Assembly: GCA_947305645.1 (NCBI GenBank)
Contig: CAMZEC010000001.1
Coordinates: forward strand, 1-44,879
Length of the DNA: 44,879 nucleotides
Reading direction: 5' to 3'
DNA from: an uncultured Bacteroidales bacterium
GTDB lineage: Bacteria; Bacteroidota; Bacteroidia; Bacteroidales; UBA932
The position numbers and the translations under genes were made by a program. Below, in pieces: positions 43,508 to 44,879 of this stretch. The notes beneath the pieces are model-generated. The model worked only from the letters and a program-made list of their open reading frames with translations, was not told where the DNA came from and searched no databases. How positions within the stretch are numbered: the stretch's first letter is position 1; every line of letters starts with the position of its first letter.

Positions 43508-44117
43508 CTATCGGAGCCAGATAGTTCTTGTCGATTTCTACGAATGCGCGCCCAAGGATGTCCAGGGAAACATAAAGACGTCTCTTTTCTCCTCCGCCGG
43601 CAATCACGGTCCCTTCCATTCCGGCGAGTCTGCCGGCAATCACGCGCACTTTGTCCCCGTTTGCATAATTGATGTTTGAATCTTCCAGAAAGACGGGGAA
43701 CTCTTCCTGGCCCAGCATGCGTCGGAAGTCTTCCATTTCCTTGTCCGGAACGATTGCGGCCGGAGCCCAGGAGTCGGTCGATTTCTTGCGGGCCCTGTCG
43801 GTGACAAAGCGATATATGAACGGCAGGTTCACGATGGTGCGCAGGCGCTCGTCTTCTGTTGTGCGGATGAATATCCTGGCGGGGAGAACTATACGTTCCA
43901 CACGTTTCGTGCGTCCGTTGCTCCAGGTCCGGACTTCCCATTGTGAAGCCACATAGTTCGTGTACCCGAGATTGGTAAGCAGCCTGCTGCTCGTTCTCTC
44001 AGAGCGATGGGCCACGATGGCAATGTACCAGTGCTTTTTCTGTGGTTTAGGCACGCCTACGGCGTCGTCAGCGACATTCGCTGGCGCATAAGCGGCCTTG
44101 TCGTTAAAATTCTCCAA
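43500..44117 (-). CDS. UpxY-like transcription antiterminator (NusG family)
   Basis: About 205 residues. The NGN domain starts at HWYIAIVAHRSERTSSRLLTNLG, and a C-terminal KOW segment reads NGDKVRVIAGRLAGMEGTVI. NusG paralogues of this kind keep RNA polymerase from terminating early in long Bacteroidales polysaccharide operons, and this is the first gene of the locus. No in-frame ATG lies downstream of the promoter. TTG 44117 (then ENFNDKAAY) gives a short leader of about 20 nt; GTG 44054 is the alternative. An ATG at 44174 would lie upstream of the promoter. No upxZ-like gene follows. Confidence 0.82.
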   Translation of the reverse strand: MENFNDKAAYAPANVADDAVGVPKPQKKHWYIAIVAHRSERTSSRLLTNLGYTNYVASQWEVRTWSNGRTKRVERIVLPARIFIRTTEDERLRTIVNLPFIYRFVTDRARKKSTDSWAPAAIVPDKEMEDFRRMLGQEEFPVFLEDSNINYANGDKVRVIAGRLAGMEGTVIAGGGEKRRLYVSLDILGRAFVEIDKNYLAPIDA

Positions 44118-44144
44118 AATTTCCGTACAACAAGTCCGAATAGG

Positions 44145-44177
44145 CAAAAATAATAAATAATATGTAAAAATCACAAA
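44145..44177 (-). promoter_or_regulatory. Bacteroidales-type promoter of the polysaccharide operon
   Basis: On the minus strand a -33 TTTG (44177-44174) and a -7 TATTTTTG (44152-44145, matching TAnnTTTG) are separated by 21 nt, near the usual 19-21. Transcription would begin near 44140, between the secDF terminator and the UpxY-like gene. Inverted repeats that would make the promoter invertible were not seen in the 130 bp around it. Confidence 0.65.
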
Positions 44178-44212
44178 AAAACCGTCGCAAATATCGGAGC
44201 GACGGTTTTTTT
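44175..44212 (-). terminator. Rho-independent terminator after secDF
   Basis: The 13-nt arms AAAAAAACCGTCG and CGACGGTTTTTTT pair perfectly (14 bp with one more C-G pair) around a 10-12 nt loop, with A and T tracts on both sides. It can end transcription of secDF and separates it from the polysaccharide promoter directly downstream. The symmetric A/T tracts would also permit termination from the other strand. Confidence 0.85.
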
Positions 44213-44238
44213 ATGATGATTGGTTAGAATTGTGGGAA

Positions 44239-44879
44239 TTACTTCTTCATTGCCTTGCGGGTGCTGTCGTACATGATAGGAGTACCGATCATGATGGAAG
44301 CGTAGGTACCGACGAGGATACCGAGGCACAGGGCGACGGACAGACCGCGGATGCTCTCACCACCGAAGAATGCGATTGCAAGCATAGGGAGGAGGGTAGA
44401 TACCGAGGTGTTGACCGTACGGGTGAGGGTCTGGTTGAGGGACTTGTTCACCATATCCTTGAAGTCGTCGTTCGGGTGCAGGCCGAGGTTCTCACGGATA
44501 CGGTCGAAGATAACCACGTTATCGTTGATGGCGTAACCGATGATGGTAAGGATTGCAGCGATGAAGGTCTGGTCGACGTCCAGGTTGAACGGCAGGATGC
44601 CGCTGAACAGGGAGAAGAAGCCGATCAGGATGATAGCGGTATGTGCCAGTGACACCACGCCGCCGAGACCCCAGTTCCAGCCCTTGAAACGCCATGCGAT
44701 GTAGGCGAAGATGATAAGGAGGGCGAGGAGCACGGAGATAATAGCGGAACGCTTGATGTCGCTTGCGATGGAAGCGCCGACCTTGTCGGAGGAGATGATA
44801 CCGTTAGGATTCTCCAGCGTGGAGGTGAAGTCGCTCAGCTGAACATCCTCCTTGAAGAAGCCCTTCAAAGATTCGAACA
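44239..44879 (-). CDS. secDF: Protein translocase SecDF/SecF, C-terminal part (runs off the right end)
   Basis: The frame is open to the right edge (upstream codons read ...FESLKGFFKEDVQ) and ends at TAA 44239. SDKVGASIASDIKRSAIIS, then the membrane segments, and GYAINDNVVIFDRIRE are diagnostic of SecF. GIPxMYDSTRKAMKK-type residues close the protein. Bacteroidota usually carry SecD and SecF fused, but only about 213 residues are visible, so the fusion is inferred. It is a housekeeping gene marking the boundary of the polysaccharide locus. Confidence 0.93.
   Translation of the reverse strand, partial: FESLKGFFKEDVQLSDFTSTLENPNGIISSDKVGASIASDIKRSAIISVLLALLIIFAYIAWRFKGWNWGLGGVVSLAHTAIILIGFFSLFSGILPFNLDVDQTFIAAILTIIGYAINDNVVIFDRIRENLGLHPNDDFKDMVNKSLNQTLTRTVNTSVSTLLPMLAIAFFGGESIRGLSVALCLGILVGTYASIMIGTPIMYDSTRKAMKK

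Noticed and set aside
44100..44235. Invertible promoter of the Bacteroides type
   Set aside because: Only the terminator hairpin was found. No pair of inverted repeats flanks the promoter and no recombinase gene is in the window.

Overview
The window looks like a chromosomal segment of a Bacteroidota bacterium, most likely of the order Bacteroidales. The signs are a TTTG / TAnnTTTG promoter, a SecF end like that of fused SecDF, an UpxY-like NusG regulator, a Bacteroidota-style Wza/Wzc pair and an AAA/DUF4143 ATPase. The genus cannot be fixed from the sequence. Every convincing gene lies on the minus strand, so transcription runs from right (about 44.1 kb) to left (1). Most neighbours overlap by 1-20 nt (ATGA, GTGA, TTGA or TAATG junctions), so the window is essentially one polycistron of about 44 kb that builds, decorates and exports a surface polysaccharide.

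Right end (44.9-37.4 kb, GC-rich): end of secDF, a strong hairpin terminator, a promoter, an UpxY-like antiterminator, a YjbH-type outer-membrane protein split over two genes, a lipoprotein, a WbpD-like N-acetyltransferase, the initiating sugar transferase, and the ABC exporter wzm/wzt. Base composition changes abruptly inside wzt, at the junction of the ATPase domain and the glycan-binding domain.

Middle (37.4-about 16 kb, AT-rich and probably exchangeable): a GlfT2-like galactofuranosyltransferase with a eukaryotic-type UDP-galactopyranose mutase; seven further family-2 glycosyltransferases plus GT32, GT39-like, GT4 and GT11 (fucosyltransferase-like) enzymes; a NodB-type deacetylase; an acyltransferase-3 whose 5' end carries 14 consecutive C residues and is out of frame as sequenced; an ATP-grasp/DegT/DUF354 subcluster; and an MBOAT/SGNH acetylation pair.

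Left part (16-10 kb): dTDP-3-amino-3,6-dideoxyhexose genes (fdtC, two fdtA-like genes, fdtB). They are interrupted by an AAA/DUF4143 gene behind two tandem palindromes, by a two-gene RloA/RloB (AbiL-like) putative defence cassette between the two fdtA paralogues, and by a toxin-antitoxin-like remnant whose truncated toxin is fused in frame to fdtB. From 10 kb to the left end come a large FAD/Fe-S oxidoreductase, a polysaccharide deacetylase, wecB, wza, wzc, a UDP-sugar dehydrogenase and the start of a nucleotidyltransferase-like gene that leaves the window.

A dispersed 27-bp repeat, in places expanded as 21-bp units, is inserted in frame into four genes and forms the start of a fifth. I saw it only in the GC-rich flanks. 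No rRNA, tRNA, CRISPR array, transposase or integrase was recognised. No stretch over 300 bases lacks a gene.
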